In this document: in pieces, positions 17,873 to 27,603 of the stretch
Layout: every line of letters starts with the position of its first letter
How positions within the stretch are numbered: the first letter of the stretch is position 1
Assembly: GCF_030209445.1 (NCBI RefSeq)
Contig: NZ_JARVSD010000004.1
Location: forward strand, 248,001 to 312,000
From: Promicromonospora sp. MEB111
GTDB taxonomy: Bacteria; Actinomycetota; Actinomycetes; Actinomycetales; Cellulomonadaceae
Length of the DNA stretch: 64,000 nt
Reading direction: 5' to 3'
Notes under the pieces: generated by a model
What the model was told of the DNA's origin: nothing
What the model saw: only the letters and a program-made list of their open reading frames with translations
Database searches by the model: none
Translations under genes and position numbers: made by a program

Positions 17873-18856
17873 ATCACCGAGCCTCGCATCAACGACCGGA
17901 TCCGTGTCCCCGAGGTCCGACTCATCGGTCCTGGCGGGGAGCAGGTCGGCGTGGTTGCCACGGCGGTCGCCCTGAAGCTCGCCCAGGACGCTGACCTCGA
18001 CCTCGTCGAGGTCGCGCCGGACGCCCGCCCGCCCGTCGCCAAGCTCATGGACTTCGGCAAGTTCAAGTACGAGTCCGACATGAAGGCGCGAGAGGCCCGG
18101 CGCAACCAGGCGAACACGGTCCTCAAGGAGATCCGTTTCCGCCTCAAGATCGACCCGCACGACTACGGCACCAAGAAGGGCCACGTCGAGCGGTTCCTCT
18201 CGGCCGGCGACAAGGTCAAGGTCATGATCATGTTCCGCGGCCGCGAGCAGTCGCGCCCGGAGATGGGTCGTCGCCTGCTGGAGCGCCTGGCGGAGGATGT
18301 CGCCGATCTCGGTTTCGTCGAGTCCATGCCCAAGCAGGACGGCCGCAACATGACCATGGTCCTCGGGCCGGTCAAGAAGAAGGCGGACGCCAAGGTCGAG
18401 CAGCGCAAGCGCGCGGCCGAGGTGAACGCGGGCCGGATGACCAAGTCCGAGGCCAAGGCCCAGGCGCGTGCGGTCGACGAGGCCGGCGACGCGGAGCCCG
18501 TCGAGGACCAGATCGACGAGACGGTCGAGACCGTGGTCGAGGAGCCCGCGGTCGCGGCTGCTCCGGAGCCCGTCGAGGCGCCGGTCGTCGAGGCCGAGCC
18601 GGAGCCCGTCGTCGAGCCGGAGCCGGAGCCTGAGCCCGAGCCGGTCGTCGAGGCCGAGCCGGTCGCCGAGCCCGAGCCCGCCGTCGAGGCGCCTGCCCCG
18701 GCAGCGGCGAAGCCGGCCGCGAAGCCCGCGGCAAAGGCTGCCTCCAAGCCGGCAGCGAAGCCCGCCGCCAAGGCAGCTCCCAAGCCGGCCCCGGCCCCCA
18801 AGCCGGTGCCGAAGCCCGTGGCTCCCAAGCCGCGTGCGCCGCGCAAAGCCGGCTGA
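17873..18856 (+). CDS. infC: Translation initiation factor IF-3, AUC start, long C-terminal tail
   Basis: The core (about residues 1-180) is a complete IF-3: [24 protein letters not shown] at the N-domain, then [41 protein letters not shown] and the C-domain [14 protein letters not shown]. No ATG, GTG or TTG fits; the best start is ATC at 17873, 7 nt after AGGAG (17861-17865), matching the rare AUU/AUC starts IF-3 genes use for autoregulation. After the core there is a tail of over 120 residues, first Glu/Pro/Val-rich and acidic, then Ala/Lys/Pro-rich from about residue 278, probably disordered. It heads the infC-rpmI-rplT operon. Confidence 0.93.
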   Translation: MTEPRINDRIRVPEVRLIGPGGEQVGVVATAVALKLAQDADLDLVEVAPDARPPVAKLMDFGKFKYESDMKAREARRNQANTVLKEIRFRLKIDPHDYGTKKGHVERFLSAGDKVKVMIMFRGREQSRPEMGRRLLERLAEDVADLGFVESMPKQDGRNMTMVLGPVKKKADAKVEQRKRAAEVNAGRMTKSEAKAQARAVDEAGDAEPVEDQIDETVETVVEEPAVAAAPEPVEAPVVEAEPEPVVEPEPEPEPEPVVEAEPVAEPEPAVEAPAPAAAKPAAKPAAKAASKPAAKPAAKAAPKPAPAPKPVPKPVAPKPRAPRKAG

Positions 18857-18959
18857 GGCCGAGGTCCCCAAGACCACCACGACACCGGGCCGGCTGACCG
18901 GCCCAGGTACACGTCGCCGCTCCAGCAGCGGTCGACCGACATGAGGAGAGACGGCAGTC

Positions 18960-19154
18960 ATGCCGAAGAACAAGACGCACTCCGGCTCCAAGAAGCGGTT
19001 CCGGGTCACGGGTAGCGGCAAGGTCATGCGCGAGCAGACCAACGCCCGCCACTACCTCGAGCACAAGTCCAGCCGCCGTACGCGTCGTCTGGCCGTGGAC
19101 CAGGTCGTCGCGCCTGCCGACGTCAAGAAGATCAAGAAGCTGCTCGGTAAGTGA
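18960..19154 (+). CDS. rpmI: Large-subunit ribosomal protein bL35
   Basis: A 64-residue, highly basic protein with the full bL35 sequence: [22 protein letters not shown] at the start and the conserved C-terminal KKIKKLLGK. It lies in the canonical order infC-rpmI-rplT. GAGGAG (in ATGAGGAGAGACGGC) precedes the ATG. The 103-nt gap from infC contains no separate promoter that I could identify. Confidence 0.97.
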   Translation: MPKNKTHSGSKKRFRVTGSGKVMREQTNARHYLEHKSSRRTRRLAVDQVVAPADVKKIKKLLGK

Positions 19155-19223
19155 CCCCCGCGGCGCGCGCCTGACGCGCGCCGCCCGGAACCCTTCCAGC
19201 CCCGAAGTAACAAGGAGTCTCAC

Positions 19224-19607
19224 GTGGCACGCGTGAAGCGGGCAGTCAATGCCCAGAAGAAGCGCCGTACGACCCTCGAGCGCGCCGCCGGTTACCGCGG
19301 CCAGCGCTCGCGCCTCTACCGGAAGGCGAAGGAGCAGGTCACCCACTCGCTCGTCTACGCCTACCGTGACCGGAAGGCGCGCAAGGGCGACTTCCGCAAG
19401 CTGTGGATCCAGCGCATCAACGCTGCGTCCCGCGCGGAGGGCCTGACCTACAACCGCCTCATCCAGGGCCTCAAGGCCGCTGGTGTCGAGGTCGACCGCC
19501 GCATGCTCGCCGAGCTCGCGGTCAACGACGTGGCGGCGTTCAACGCCCTCGTCCAGGTCGCCAAGGACGCGCTGCCGGCGGACGTCAACGCCCCGGCCGC
19601 TGCCTGA
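19224..19607 (+). CDS. rplT: Large-subunit ribosomal protein bL20
   Basis: A 127-residue protein with the typical bL20 sequence: [20 protein letters not shown], the long basic helix [40 protein letters not shown], and the globular C-terminus [27 protein letters not shown]. It binds 23S rRNA early in assembly and in other bacteria represses its own operon through the infC leader. AAGGAG lies 8 nt before the ATG. Confidence 0.97.
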   Translation: MARVKRAVNAQKKRRTTLERAAGYRGQRSRLYRKAKEQVTHSLVYAYRDRKARKGDFRKLWIQRINAASRAEGLTYNRLIQGLKAAGVEVDRRMLAELAVNDVAAFNALVQVAKDALPADVNAPAAA

Positions 19608-19657
19608 GGTTGAGCATCTCACCGGACGCCCGGACAGTGTCCTCCTCGGAGGCACCC

Positions 19658-20506
19658 GTGCCGCTTGACGTGACGCTCGCGAATCCGCGAGCCGACCGGG
19701 TCAAGCAGGTGCGGGCACTGTCCGGGCGTTCGGCGCGCTCCCGGCATGGCCTGTACCTGGTGGAGGGGCCGCAGGGCGTCCGCGAGGTGGTGCGGCACGC
19801 CTCGGCGTCGGTCCGGGACGTCTACCTGACGCCGTCGGCGGCGTCGCGCTACACCGAGATCGTCGACGACGCGCGCGCGGCCGGGGTGTTCCTGCACGTC
19901 GGTACCCCGGAGGTGCTCGACGGGATGAGCGCCGACGCCCAGGGTGTGCTCGCCGTCGTCCGCTCCGCCGCGCCCTCGCTGCGCGAGGCGCTCGACGGGC
20001 GGGACCCGGAGCGCGCCGGCCGGCCGCTCCTGGTCGCGGTGCTCGCCACGGTCCGGGACCCGGGGAACGCCGGCACCGTGATCCGCGCCGCGGACGCCGC
20101 CGGTGCCGACCTCGTCGTGCTCGCGGGGGAGAGCGTGGACGTGCACAATCCCAAGGTGGTGCGCTCCACCGCGGGGTCGCTGTTCCACCTGCCCGTGGTG
20201 ACGGGCCTCCCGCTGGACGCCGCGCTGGCGGAGCTGCGTGCCGCCGGGTGCCAGGTCCTCGCCGCCGACGGCACCGGCCCGTTCGACCTGGACGACCTGC
20301 TCGACGACGCCGGCAGCGGCACCGCCCCGGACCTCGCCGGGCCTACGGCCTGGGTGTTCGGCAACGAGGCGTGGGGCCTGCCGGAAGCCGACCGGGCCCT
20401 GGCCGACGCCGTGGTGCGCGTGCCGATCCGCGGTAGGGCGGAGTCGCTCAACCTCGCGACCGCCGCGACGGTCTGCCTGTACGCGAGCGGCAGGGCGCAG
20501 CGCTGA
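19658..20506 (+). CDS. SpoU/TrmH-family RNA 2'-O-methyltransferase
   Basis: A 282-residue methyltransferase. The N-terminal RNA-binding part (HGLYLVEGPQGVREVVRH) precedes a SPOUT knot with all three motifs: NAGTVIRAADAAGAD, FGNEAWGL and SLNLATAA. It transfers a methyl from SAM to a ribose 2'-O, most likely on 23S rRNA given its place after rplT; exact site unknown. The GTG at 19658 is preferred because GGAGG (19649-19653 region) sits just upstream; an in-frame TTG near 19613 is a weaker alternative. Confidence 0.9.
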   Translation: MPLDVTLANPRADRVKQVRALSGRSARSRHGLYLVEGPQGVREVVRHASASVRDVYLTPSAASRYTEIVDDARAAGVFLHVGTPEVLDGMSADAQGVLAVVRSAAPSLREALDGRDPERAGRPLLVAVLATVRDPGNAGTVIRAADAAGADLVVLAGESVDVHNPKVVRSTAGSLFHLPVVTGLPLDAALAELRAAGCQVLAADGTGPFDLDDLLDDAGSGTAPDLAGPTAWVFGNEAWGLPEADRALADAVVRVPIRGRAESLNLATAATVCLYASGRAQR

Positions 20507-20550
20507 GGCTGCCCGACGCGGCCGCCGACGTCTGGGGCGCGTGGGGCCAC

Positions 20551-21129
20551 GTGCTGCGCCCGGCTGTGCCGGCGTTGCTCGGCGCCGTCCTGGCGATCCG
20601 CCTGCTCGTGCGGATCCGGCGCCTGCGGGGCGTCCCGAACGACCGTGCCTGGCGGCACTCCGTCGCGGAGGTCGGCATGGTCGTCGGCACGGCGCCGTGG
20701 GTGTGGATGATCCTCACGCCCCGGCCCGGGGAGCGCGGCCTCTCGCTCGTCCCCCTCCAGGATCTTGCGGACCAGCTCTCGGGGCCCGTCCCCGCCGCGG
20801 TGGTGCAGGTGGGCGGCAACCTGCTGGTCCTCGCCGCGCTCGGCTTCTTCCTGCCGGTGCGGTTCCGGCTCGTGCCGGGGTCGGGCAGGCGCGCCGGTTC
20901 GCGCGAGCGCGCCGAGCCTGGGCCCTGGCCGCGCACCGTGGCGGTGCTCGCCCGGGTCGCCGTCGTGCTCCTCGGGGTGGCGGTGACCGTGGAGGTGCTC
21001 CAGTACGCGCTGGGGCTCGGACGGGTGACGTCCGTGGACGACGTGCTGGTGAACGTAACCGGCGGGCTGCTGGCGGCGCTGTGCTCCCGGAGGTGGTGGG
21101 CGGACCGTGCGCCGTTCGGCGGGCGCTGA
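20551..21129 (+). CDS. VanZ-like family membrane protein
   Basis: A 192-residue membrane protein with four to five hydrophobic segments. VanZ-family landmarks are WMILTPRPGERGLSLVPL near residue 55, a central QVGGNLLVLAALGFFLPV helix, and the C-terminal EVLQYALGLGRVTSVDDVLVN motif. The biochemical role of VanZ-like proteins is unresolved; some confer mild teicoplanin resistance. The start is uncertain: GTG at 20551 is used, but the frame is open upstream towards the methyltransferase stop and no clear ribosome site decides it. Confidence 0.78.
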   Translation: MLRPAVPALLGAVLAIRLLVRIRRLRGVPNDRAWRHSVAEVGMVVGTAPWVWMILTPRPGERGLSLVPLQDLADQLSGPVPAAVVQVGGNLLVLAALGFFLPVRFRLVPGSGRRAGSRERAEPGPWPRTVAVLARVAVVLLGVAVTVEVLQYALGLGRVTSVDDVLVNVTGGLLAALCSRRWWADRAPFGGR

Positions 21130-21198
21130 GGACGCCCGAGCGGGTGACTCTTGCTCCTGCTGTATCGCCTCGCGACGTGGTCACCTACCGTGGGGCAG

Positions 21199-21669
21199 AT
21201 GAGGTACATGCCTGATCTGAACCGCATCAGCGAGGCCCTGACCGGAGCGTTCGGCGTGCGGCAGGTGTACGGAGATCCGGTCGAGCGCGACGGGACCCTC
21301 GTGATCCCGGCCGCCCGCGTGGCGACCGGCGGGGGCTCGGGCGGCGGGGGCGGCACCGAGCCGGGTGGCCACCACGCCAAGGCCGGTGACGCCAAGGCCG
21401 GTGACGCCGAGGGCGGCGAGGCCGGGCCGGGCACCGAGGCCGACACCGAGGCGGACGGCGAAGCCGGCGCGCTCGGGGAGGGTGGCGGCGGCGGGTTCGG
21501 CTTTGGCCGGCGCGCCGAGCCGGCAGGTGCCCTCGTCGTCGACGACCAGGGCGTGCGCTGGGTGCCCGCGGTCGACGTGAACCGGATCGTCCTCGGGGGC
21601 CAGATCGCGTTCGTGCTCGCGGCCGCCGTGGTCGCGTGGGCCGTCACGCGCCGCCGCCGTCGTCGGTGA
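21199..21669 (+). CDS. GerW/YtfJ-family protein
   Basis: About 156 residues. The N-terminal domain (NRISEALTGAFGVRQVYGDPVERDGTLVIPAARVATGGGSG) and the strand ALVVDDQGVRWVPAVDVNRIV match the GerW/YtfJ family, which also occurs in non-sporulating actinobacteria with unknown role. Between them lies a low-complexity Gly/Ala/Glu/Asp region with a duplicated KAGDAKAGDAE unit. A hydrophobic C-terminal helix ends in a poly-Arg tail, suggesting a membrane anchor. Starts at 21199 and 21208 are both possible; GAGG precedes the second. Confidence 0.75.
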   Translation: MRYMPDLNRISEALTGAFGVRQVYGDPVERDGTLVIPAARVATGGGSGGGGGTEPGGHHAKAGDAKAGDAEGGEAGPGTEADTEADGEAGALGEGGGGGFGFGRRAEPAGALVVDDQGVRWVPAVDVNRIVLGGQIAFVLAAAVVAWAVTRRRRRR

Positions 21670-21713
21670 GAAATGGGCTCCCTGCAGCGCGGGCCTGCCC
21701 CTAGGATCGTCAG

Positions 21714-22310
21714 GTGCGGTTGTTCACGGCGGTCATCCCGCCCCAGAGCGTTCTTGACCACCTCGGGCTCGCGATCGATGGCGTACCTGCCTCGCCGCGG
21801 TGGGTGCCCCGCGAGAGCCTCCACATCACCCTCGCGTTCTACGCGGACCTCCCGGAGGGGACGGTCCCCGAGCTGCGTGACGACCTGTCCGACGTCGCGC
21901 GGAAGCACGGGCCCATCGACCTGAGGCTGCGTGGTGCCGGGTCGTTCGGGGCGCGCGTCCTGTGGATCGGCGTCGACGGCGGGACCGAGGCCCTGAAGGA
22001 CCTGGCGACCGACTGTCTGGCGGCGTCCCCTCGCGAGGTGCCCGACGACGTGAAACCGCACCGTGCGCACGTCACCGTGGCCCGTGCCCGCGCCGGGCAG
22101 GTGAAGCCGCCGCGCGGCCGGGACCGCTGGGGCAAGCGGGCCGGGGCCGAGCCGCGGTCGGCGCTGGAGCCCGCCGCCCAGGCGCTCTCCGTGTACGCCG
22201 GACCGGCGTGGACGGCAGACTCGTTCGCGCTCGTCGAGTCCCACCCGGGGGAGGGGCCCCAGGGCGGTCCGCGGTACGAGGTCGTGGAGACCTGGACGCT
22301 CGAGGGCTGA
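21714..22310 (+). CDS. thpR: RNA 2',3'-cyclic phosphodiesterase (2'-5' RNA ligase family)
   Basis: A 198-residue 2H phosphoesterase. The two catalytic HxT motifs are present: LHITLAF near residue 38 and RAHVTVAR near residue 117. The family hydrolyses 2',3'-cyclic phosphate RNA ends and in vitro ligates tRNA halves. The middle shows the expected SFGARVLWIGVDGG strand. TAGGAT (21702-21707) ends 6 nt before the GTG, so the transcript is probably leaderless. A strong hairpin follows the gene. Confidence 0.88.
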   Translation: MRLFTAVIPPQSVLDHLGLAIDGVPASPRWVPRESLHITLAFYADLPEGTVPELRDDLSDVARKHGPIDLRLRGAGSFGARVLWIGVDGGTEALKDLATDCLAASPREVPDDVKPHRAHVTVARARAGQVKPPRGRDRWGKRAGAEPRSALEPAAQALSVYAGPAWTADSFALVESHPGEGPQGGPRYEVVETWTLEG

Positions 22311-22334
22311 CGGGCCCCGAGGAGGTCGGGTGCC

Positions 22335-22375
22335 GTCCCCACGGCCGGGACCAGGGCCGCCCCGGCCGTGGGGAC
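22335..22375 (+). terminator. Hairpin terminator after thpR
   Basis: A perfect 15-bp stem (GTCCCCACGGCCGGG at 22335-22349 with 22361-22375) and an 11-nt loop, 25 nt past the thpR stop. No T-run follows. Confidence 0.8.
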
Positions 22376-22703
22376 ATGGCTGTTCGAGGTGCCGCCGCCC
22401 GGTGGGCCGGACACGCCAGGGAAGAGGCCGTGGCAACGGCCGACACGTCCCGCTCACCGTGGACCCGGACTCGAACATGCGTTCTACATTAACGCACTGG
22501 TTCGCGATGCGCCACCGATCGTCAACAAGAGCTTTCTTGGGTGGTGATCCGAGATCAAACGCCCTAAACGGGCAGAATGGCTCGCCGGTGCGGTGCGAGG
22601 TTATGCCTCCTCACCGACACGAAGAAAAAGTGTGCCAAGCGGGTGGGGGTGCGCCCACCGAATCGCGTTGCCCGGTCGCGACGGGGCATGGAATGATGGC
22701 GCC
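22376..22703. other. Non-coding stretch of lower GC upstream of pheS
   Basis: I see no gene in this 328-nt stretch. From about 22466 to 22580 base composition is visibly richer in A and T than the flanks and includes small inverted repeats: TGCGTT/AACGCA near 22480-22497 and CAAGA/TCTTG near 22530. Between 22668 and 22700 a TTGCCC...GAATGAT arrangement could be a promoter. Function is unknown. Confidence 0.35.
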
Positions 22704-22775
22704 ATGCAGCCACTGACCCGCCGATTTATGCGGCCCGCCACGGGCCGTGCGGCGAGCGCTGCGCGCGGGCACTGA
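22704..22775 (+). CDS. Possible 23-residue leader peptide ahead of pheST
   Basis: A short reading frame (MQPLTRRFMRPATGRAASAA...) starts 31 nt after a possible promoter and ends 113 nt before pheS. It overlaps a perfect 7-bp hairpin (CGGCCCG at 22731-22737 with 22741-22747). Position and hairpin recall attenuator leader peptides of pheST operons, but it holds only one Phe codon, which weakens the case. It could be chance. Confidence 0.25.
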   Translation: MQPLTRRFMRPATGRAASAARGH

Positions 22776-22816
22776 GCTGCCCTGTGGACAACGCGTCCTG
22801 AGCCCTGGCGGGCACC

Positions 22817-23956
<1,140 letters not shown>

Positions 23957-23957
23957 A

Positions 23958-26510
23958 GTGCCCCTCATCGTGAAGGACTGGCTCGCTGACCACGTCGAGC
24001 TGCCCGCGGACCTGACCGCCGAGCAGCTCGCGGCCGACCTGGTGAAGGTCGGCCTGGAGGAAGAGGCGATCCACGGCGCGGCCGTGACCGGCCCCCTGGT
24101 GGTGGGTCGCGTCCTCGAGATGACCCCCGAGCCGCAGAAGAACGGCAAGACCATCAACTGGTGCCGGGTCGACGTCGGACCCGAGCACAACGACGACGAG
24201 GGCGCGCGTGGCATCGTCTGCGGCGCGCACAACTTCGGCGTGGGCGACTACGTCGCGGTCTCGCTGCCCGGCACGGTGCTGCCCGGCCCGTTCCCGATCG
24301 CCGCCCGCAAGACCTACGGGCACGTGTCCGACGGCATGATCTGCTCCGTCCGGGAGCTCGGGATCGGCGAGGACCACGACGGCATCCTGGTGCTGACGCG
24401 GAACGGGTTCGCCGAGGAGGACCTCACCCCCGGCCAGGACGCGATCGCGCTTCTCGGCCTCGGGGAGGAGGTTCTCGAGATCAACGTGACCCCCGACCGC
24501 GGCTACGCGTTCAGCTACCGCGGCGTGGCGCGCGAGTACGCCCACTCCACGGGTGCCAAGTTCACCGACCACGGTCTGGCCACCGGTACCGAGCCGGCGG
24601 CCACCGCGGACGGGTTCGAGGTGCGGGTGCAGGACGACGCGCCGATCAACGGCGTGGTCGGCTGCGACCGCTTCGTGACGCGCATCGTGCGGGGCATCGA
24701 CCCCTCCGCGCCCACGCCTGCCTGGATGAAGCACCGCCTCGAGGGCTCCGGCATGCGGTCCATCTCCCTGGCGGTCGACATCACGAACTACGTGATGCTC
24801 GACCTCGGGCAGCCGCTGCACGCCTACGACCTGGCACAGGTCTCGGCGCCGATCGTGGTCCGCCGGGCGGTCCCGGGCGAGCGGCTCACCACGCTCGACG
24901 ACGTCGACCGGGCCCTGGACGCCGAGGACCTGCTGATCACCGACTCGCCCGTCGGCGCGGGCAGCCGCGTGCTCGGCCTGGCCGGCGTCATGGGCGGAGC
25001 GTCGTCCGAGGTCAGCGCGACCACCACCGACGTGCTCGTCGAGGCGGCGCACTTCGACCAGATCACGGTCGCCCGTACCGCCCGCCGGCACAAGCTCTCG
25101 AGCGAGGCCGCCAAGCGGTTCGAGCGCGGTGTCGACCCCCTTCTGCCCGCCGTCGCGGCGCAGCGCGTCGTCGACCTGCTGGTCGAGCTCGGCGGCGGCA
25201 CGGCCGACGCCGCCGTGAGCGACCTCGACGAGACCGGGACGCCCGCCCCCATCGCGCTCAAGGTCACCGAGCCCACCCGGCTCTCGGGCGTCGAGTACAC
25301 CCCGGAGCAGGTACGCAGCACGCTCGAGGAGATCGGCGCCACCGTCGAGGGCGCCGGCGGGGCGGTGCTCACGGTCACGCCGCCGTCCTGGCGGCCCGAC
25401 CTGACCGAGCCCGCCGACCTGGTCGAGGAGGTCGTGCGCATCCAGGGTTACGGCGAGATCCCGTCGATCCTCCCGGCGGCCACGGGTGGTCGCGGGCTCA
25501 CCGCCGAGCAGCGCACGCGCCGCTCGGTCGCGCGCGCCCTGGCCGAGGCCGGGTTCGTCGAGACCCTCAGCTACCCGTTCGTCGGCACGGCCGAGTACGA
25601 CGCGCTCGGCCTGCCGGCCGACGACCAGCGCCGTGTCTCGCTCCGCCTCGCGAACCCGATGGCGGACGACAAGCCGCTGATGCGGTCCAACCTGCTCGTC
25701 ACGCTGCTCGACACCGTGCGGCGCAACGTGTCCCGCGGGCTCACGGACCTCGCGGTCTACGAGATCGGGCTGGTCACCACCCCGGTGGACGGAACCCCCG
25801 TGGCACCGGCGCTGCCCGGCGGCGTGCGGCCCACCGACGAGCAGCTCGCGGCACTCGCGGCGGCGGTCCCCGACCAGCCGCGCCGGGTCGCCGGTGTGCT
25901 GACCGGCAGGCGCGAGCTCGCCGGCTGGTGGGGCCCGGGCCGTGCCGCCGGCTGGGAGGACGCCCTGGAGGCGGCGCGCCTCGTGGCCGAGCGCGCGGGG
26001 GTCGACGTCGTCGTCTCCGCCGATCCCGAGCGGATGCCGTGGCACCCGGGACGCTGCGCGCGTCTCGAGCTCGCGGACGGGACGCTCGTCGGCCACGCCG
26101 GCGAGCTGCACCCCAAGGTCGTCGAGTCGCTCGGTCTGCCCGCGCGGGCGGCGGCGTTCGAGGTGGACCTGACCGTCCTGGTCGGTGCGGCGTCGGGCGA
26201 GCCCGTCGTCGCCACGCCGGTGTCCGCGTTCCCCGCGGCCAAGGAGGACTTCGCCTTCGTGGTCGACGGCGGGGTGCCCGCCGAGGCGGTGCGGTCGGCG
26301 ATCGTCGCCGGGGCCGGCGAGCTCCTGGAGGACGTCGCCCTGTTCGACGTCTTCACGGGGGAGCAGGTGGGCGAGGGCAAGAAGTCGCTCGCATACTCAC
26401 TGCGGCTGCGTGCGGCGGACCGGACGCTGTCGGCGAAGGAGGTCCGCGCGGTGCGCGACGCCGTCGTGGAGTCGGCGTCGGCCGAGGTGGGCGCGGTGCT
26501 GCGTGGCTGA
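23958..26510 (+). CDS. pheT: Phenylalanine-tRNA ligase beta subunit
   Basis: An 850-residue subunit, normal length. Domains in order: the N-terminal B1 segment (LPADLTAEQLAADLVKVGLEEE), an EMAP-like tRNA-binding fold (about 40-155, with GIVCGAHNFGVGDYVAVSLPG), B3/B4 editing region (DITNYVMLDLGQPLHAYD), B5 with EVVRIQGYGEIPS, the catalytic-like module, and a C-terminal FDX-ACB domain (FPAAKEDFAFVVD...LFDVFTGEQVGEGKKSLAYSLRLRAADRTL). GTG start one base after the pheS stop. It overlaps the next gene by 8 nt. Confidence 0.97.
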   Translation: MPLIVKDWLADHVELPADLTAEQLAADLVKVGLEEEAIHGAAVTGPLVVGRVLEMTPEPQKNGKTINWCRVDVGPEHNDDEGARGIVCGAHNFGVGDYVAVSLPGTVLPGPFPIAARKTYGHVSDGMICSVRELGIGEDHDGILVLTRNGFAEEDLTPGQDAIALLGLGEEVLEINVTPDRGYAFSYRGVAREYAHSTGAKFTDHGLATGTEPAATADGFEVRVQDDAPINGVVGCDRFVTRIVRGIDPSAPTPAWMKHRLEGSGMRSISLAVDITNYVMLDLGQPLHAYDLAQVSAPIVVRRAVPGERLTTLDDVDRALDAEDLLITDSPVGAGSRVLGLAGVMGGASSEVSATTTDVLVEAAHFDQITVARTARRHKLSSEAAKRFERGVDPLLPAVAAQRVVDLLVELGGGTADAAVSDLDETGTPAPIALKVTEPTRLSGVEYTPEQVRSTLEEIGATVEGAGGAVLTVTPPSWRPDLTEPADLVEEVVRIQGYGEIPSILPAATGGRGLTAEQRTRRSVARALAEAGFVETLSYPFVGTAEYDALGLPADDQRRVSLRLANPMADDKPLMRSNLLVTLLDTVRRNVSRGLTDLAVYEIGLVTTPVDGTPVAPALPGGVRPTDEQLAALAAAVPDQPRRVAGVLTGRRELAGWWGPGRAAGWEDALEAARLVAERAGVDVVVSADPERMPWHPGRCARLELADGTLVGHAGELHPKVVESLGLPARAAAFEVDLTVLVGAASGEPVVATPVSAFPAAKEDFAFVVDGGVPAEAVRSAIVAGAGELLEDVALFDVFTGEQVGEGKKSLAYSLRLRAADRTLSAKEVRAVRDAVVESASAEVGAVLRG

Positions 26511-27381
26511 CACGGCCGCGCCGAACCCGTCCGAGGCGGCCGCGCCCGGGCCCGCCCGCACGGCGCTCGTCACGGGCGCCTCGCGCGGCATCGGCCGGGA
26601 GATCGCGCTGGGTCTCGCGCGAGCAGGGCTGGACGTCGCCCTGCTCGCGCGGGACGCGGCGCGGCTCGAGGCCGTGGCCGCCGAGGTCCGGGCTGCCGGG
26701 GCGACCGCCGCGGTGCTCACCGCCGACGTGTCCGACCCGGCGGCGGTACGTGCCGCCGTCGGGCAGGCGGAGGACGCGCTCGGCTCGATCGACCTCCTGG
26801 TCAACAACGCGGGTGCCATCGAGTCCGAGCACCCGCTGTGGGAGGCCGACCCCGACGAGTGGTGGTCGGTCTTCGAGACCAACGTGCGCGCGCCGTTCCT
26901 GTTCAGCCGCTTCACGGTACCGGGCATGATCGCGCGCGGCGGGGGCCGGGTCGTCGACCTGGCCTCGGGTGCGAGCTCGCACGAGATGGCCGGCGGGCAC
27001 TCGGCGTACAACGCGAGCAAGACCGCGCTGGTGCGGATGGGCGCCAACCTGCACGAGGACGGTTTTCCGCACGGGATCCGCGTCTTCGAGCTGGCGCCCG
27101 GGGTCGTGAAGACCGACATGTCGACGGGCATGACGCTGCACGAGAACCGCACGGAGTGGACCCCGGCCGAACGGGTGACCGACGTGGTCAACGCGATCGC
27201 GGCGGGGGAGCTCGACGCGTGCTCGGGCTGGTTCCTGCGGGTCTCGGACGACACCCCCGAGTCGCTCAAGGCGCTGGCCGCTGACGTCGCGGAACAGGGC
27301 GCCGGGGCGACCGCACGCCGGCTGCGCGTGCTCCCGGCCGGCAGCGGTGACCCACTGGCCGCGGCCCTCACGGGCCGCTGA
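26503..27381 (+). CDS. Short-chain dehydrogenase/reductase
   Basis: A 292-residue classical SDR. It has the NAD(P)-binding TGASRGIGREIA near residue 25, NNAG near residue 102 and the catalytic Ser/Tyr/Lys set with SAYNASK. ARDAARLEA after the second strand suggests NADP(H) preference. Translation starts at GTG inside the end of pheT, an unusual pairing with a tRNA synthetase that probably only reflects shared transcription. Substrate unknown. A 33-bp inverted repeat ends the unit. Confidence 0.88.
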   Translation: MADTAAPNPSEAAAPGPARTALVTGASRGIGREIALGLARAGLDVALLARDAARLEAVAAEVRAAGATAAVLTADVSDPAAVRAAVGQAEDALGSIDLLVNNAGAIESEHPLWEADPDEWWSVFETNVRAPFLFSRFTVPGMIARGGGRVVDLASGASSHEMAGGHSAYNASKTALVRMGANLHEDGFPHGIRVFELAPGVVKTDMSTGMTLHENRTEWTPAERVTDVVNAIAAGELDACSGWFLRVSDDTPESLKALAADVAEQGAGATARRLRVLPAGSGDPLAAALTGR

Positions 27382-27414
27382 CGGGGTACGCAGCCAGGCT
27401 GACCCGGCCGCAAG

Positions 27415-27484
27415 TTCGCTTCGAGACCCGAGTTTCTTCGCTTTGAGACGGCTCAAAGCGAAGAAACTCGGGTCTCGAAGCGAA
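27415..27484. terminator. 33-bp perfect inverted repeat between convergent genes
   Basis: Arms 27415-27447 and 27452-27484 are perfectly complementary over 33 bp with a 4-nt loop (ACGG). The repeat sits between the SDR and the convergent SGNH esterase gene. It is far longer than needed for intrinsic termination and has no T-run. The remaining sequence to 27603 includes short GTCTTGTCAGCAGG-type direct repeats near 27553-27600. Confidence 0.75.
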
Positions 27485-27603
27485 GAGGCGCGGTCTCGAG
27501 AGGGATCGGGAGCGATCGGGCAGCTGCTGCGTCCCCGCGACCAGCCGGCCCGTCTTGTCAGCGGGGCCAGTCTCGTCAGCAGGCCGTCTTGTCAGCAGGC
27601 CCG

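Noticed and set aside
18590-18840. Tandem repeat array suggestive of a VNTR or CRISPR-like element
   Set aside because: Periodicity comes from Glu-Pro and Ala-Lys-Pro codon runs of the IF-3 tail; there are no unique spacers of constant size.
22460-22600. tRNA gene or mobile-element scar in the lower-GC stretch before pheS
   Set aside because: No cloverleaf with a GTTCRA loop, no transposase frame and no target-site duplication could be found.
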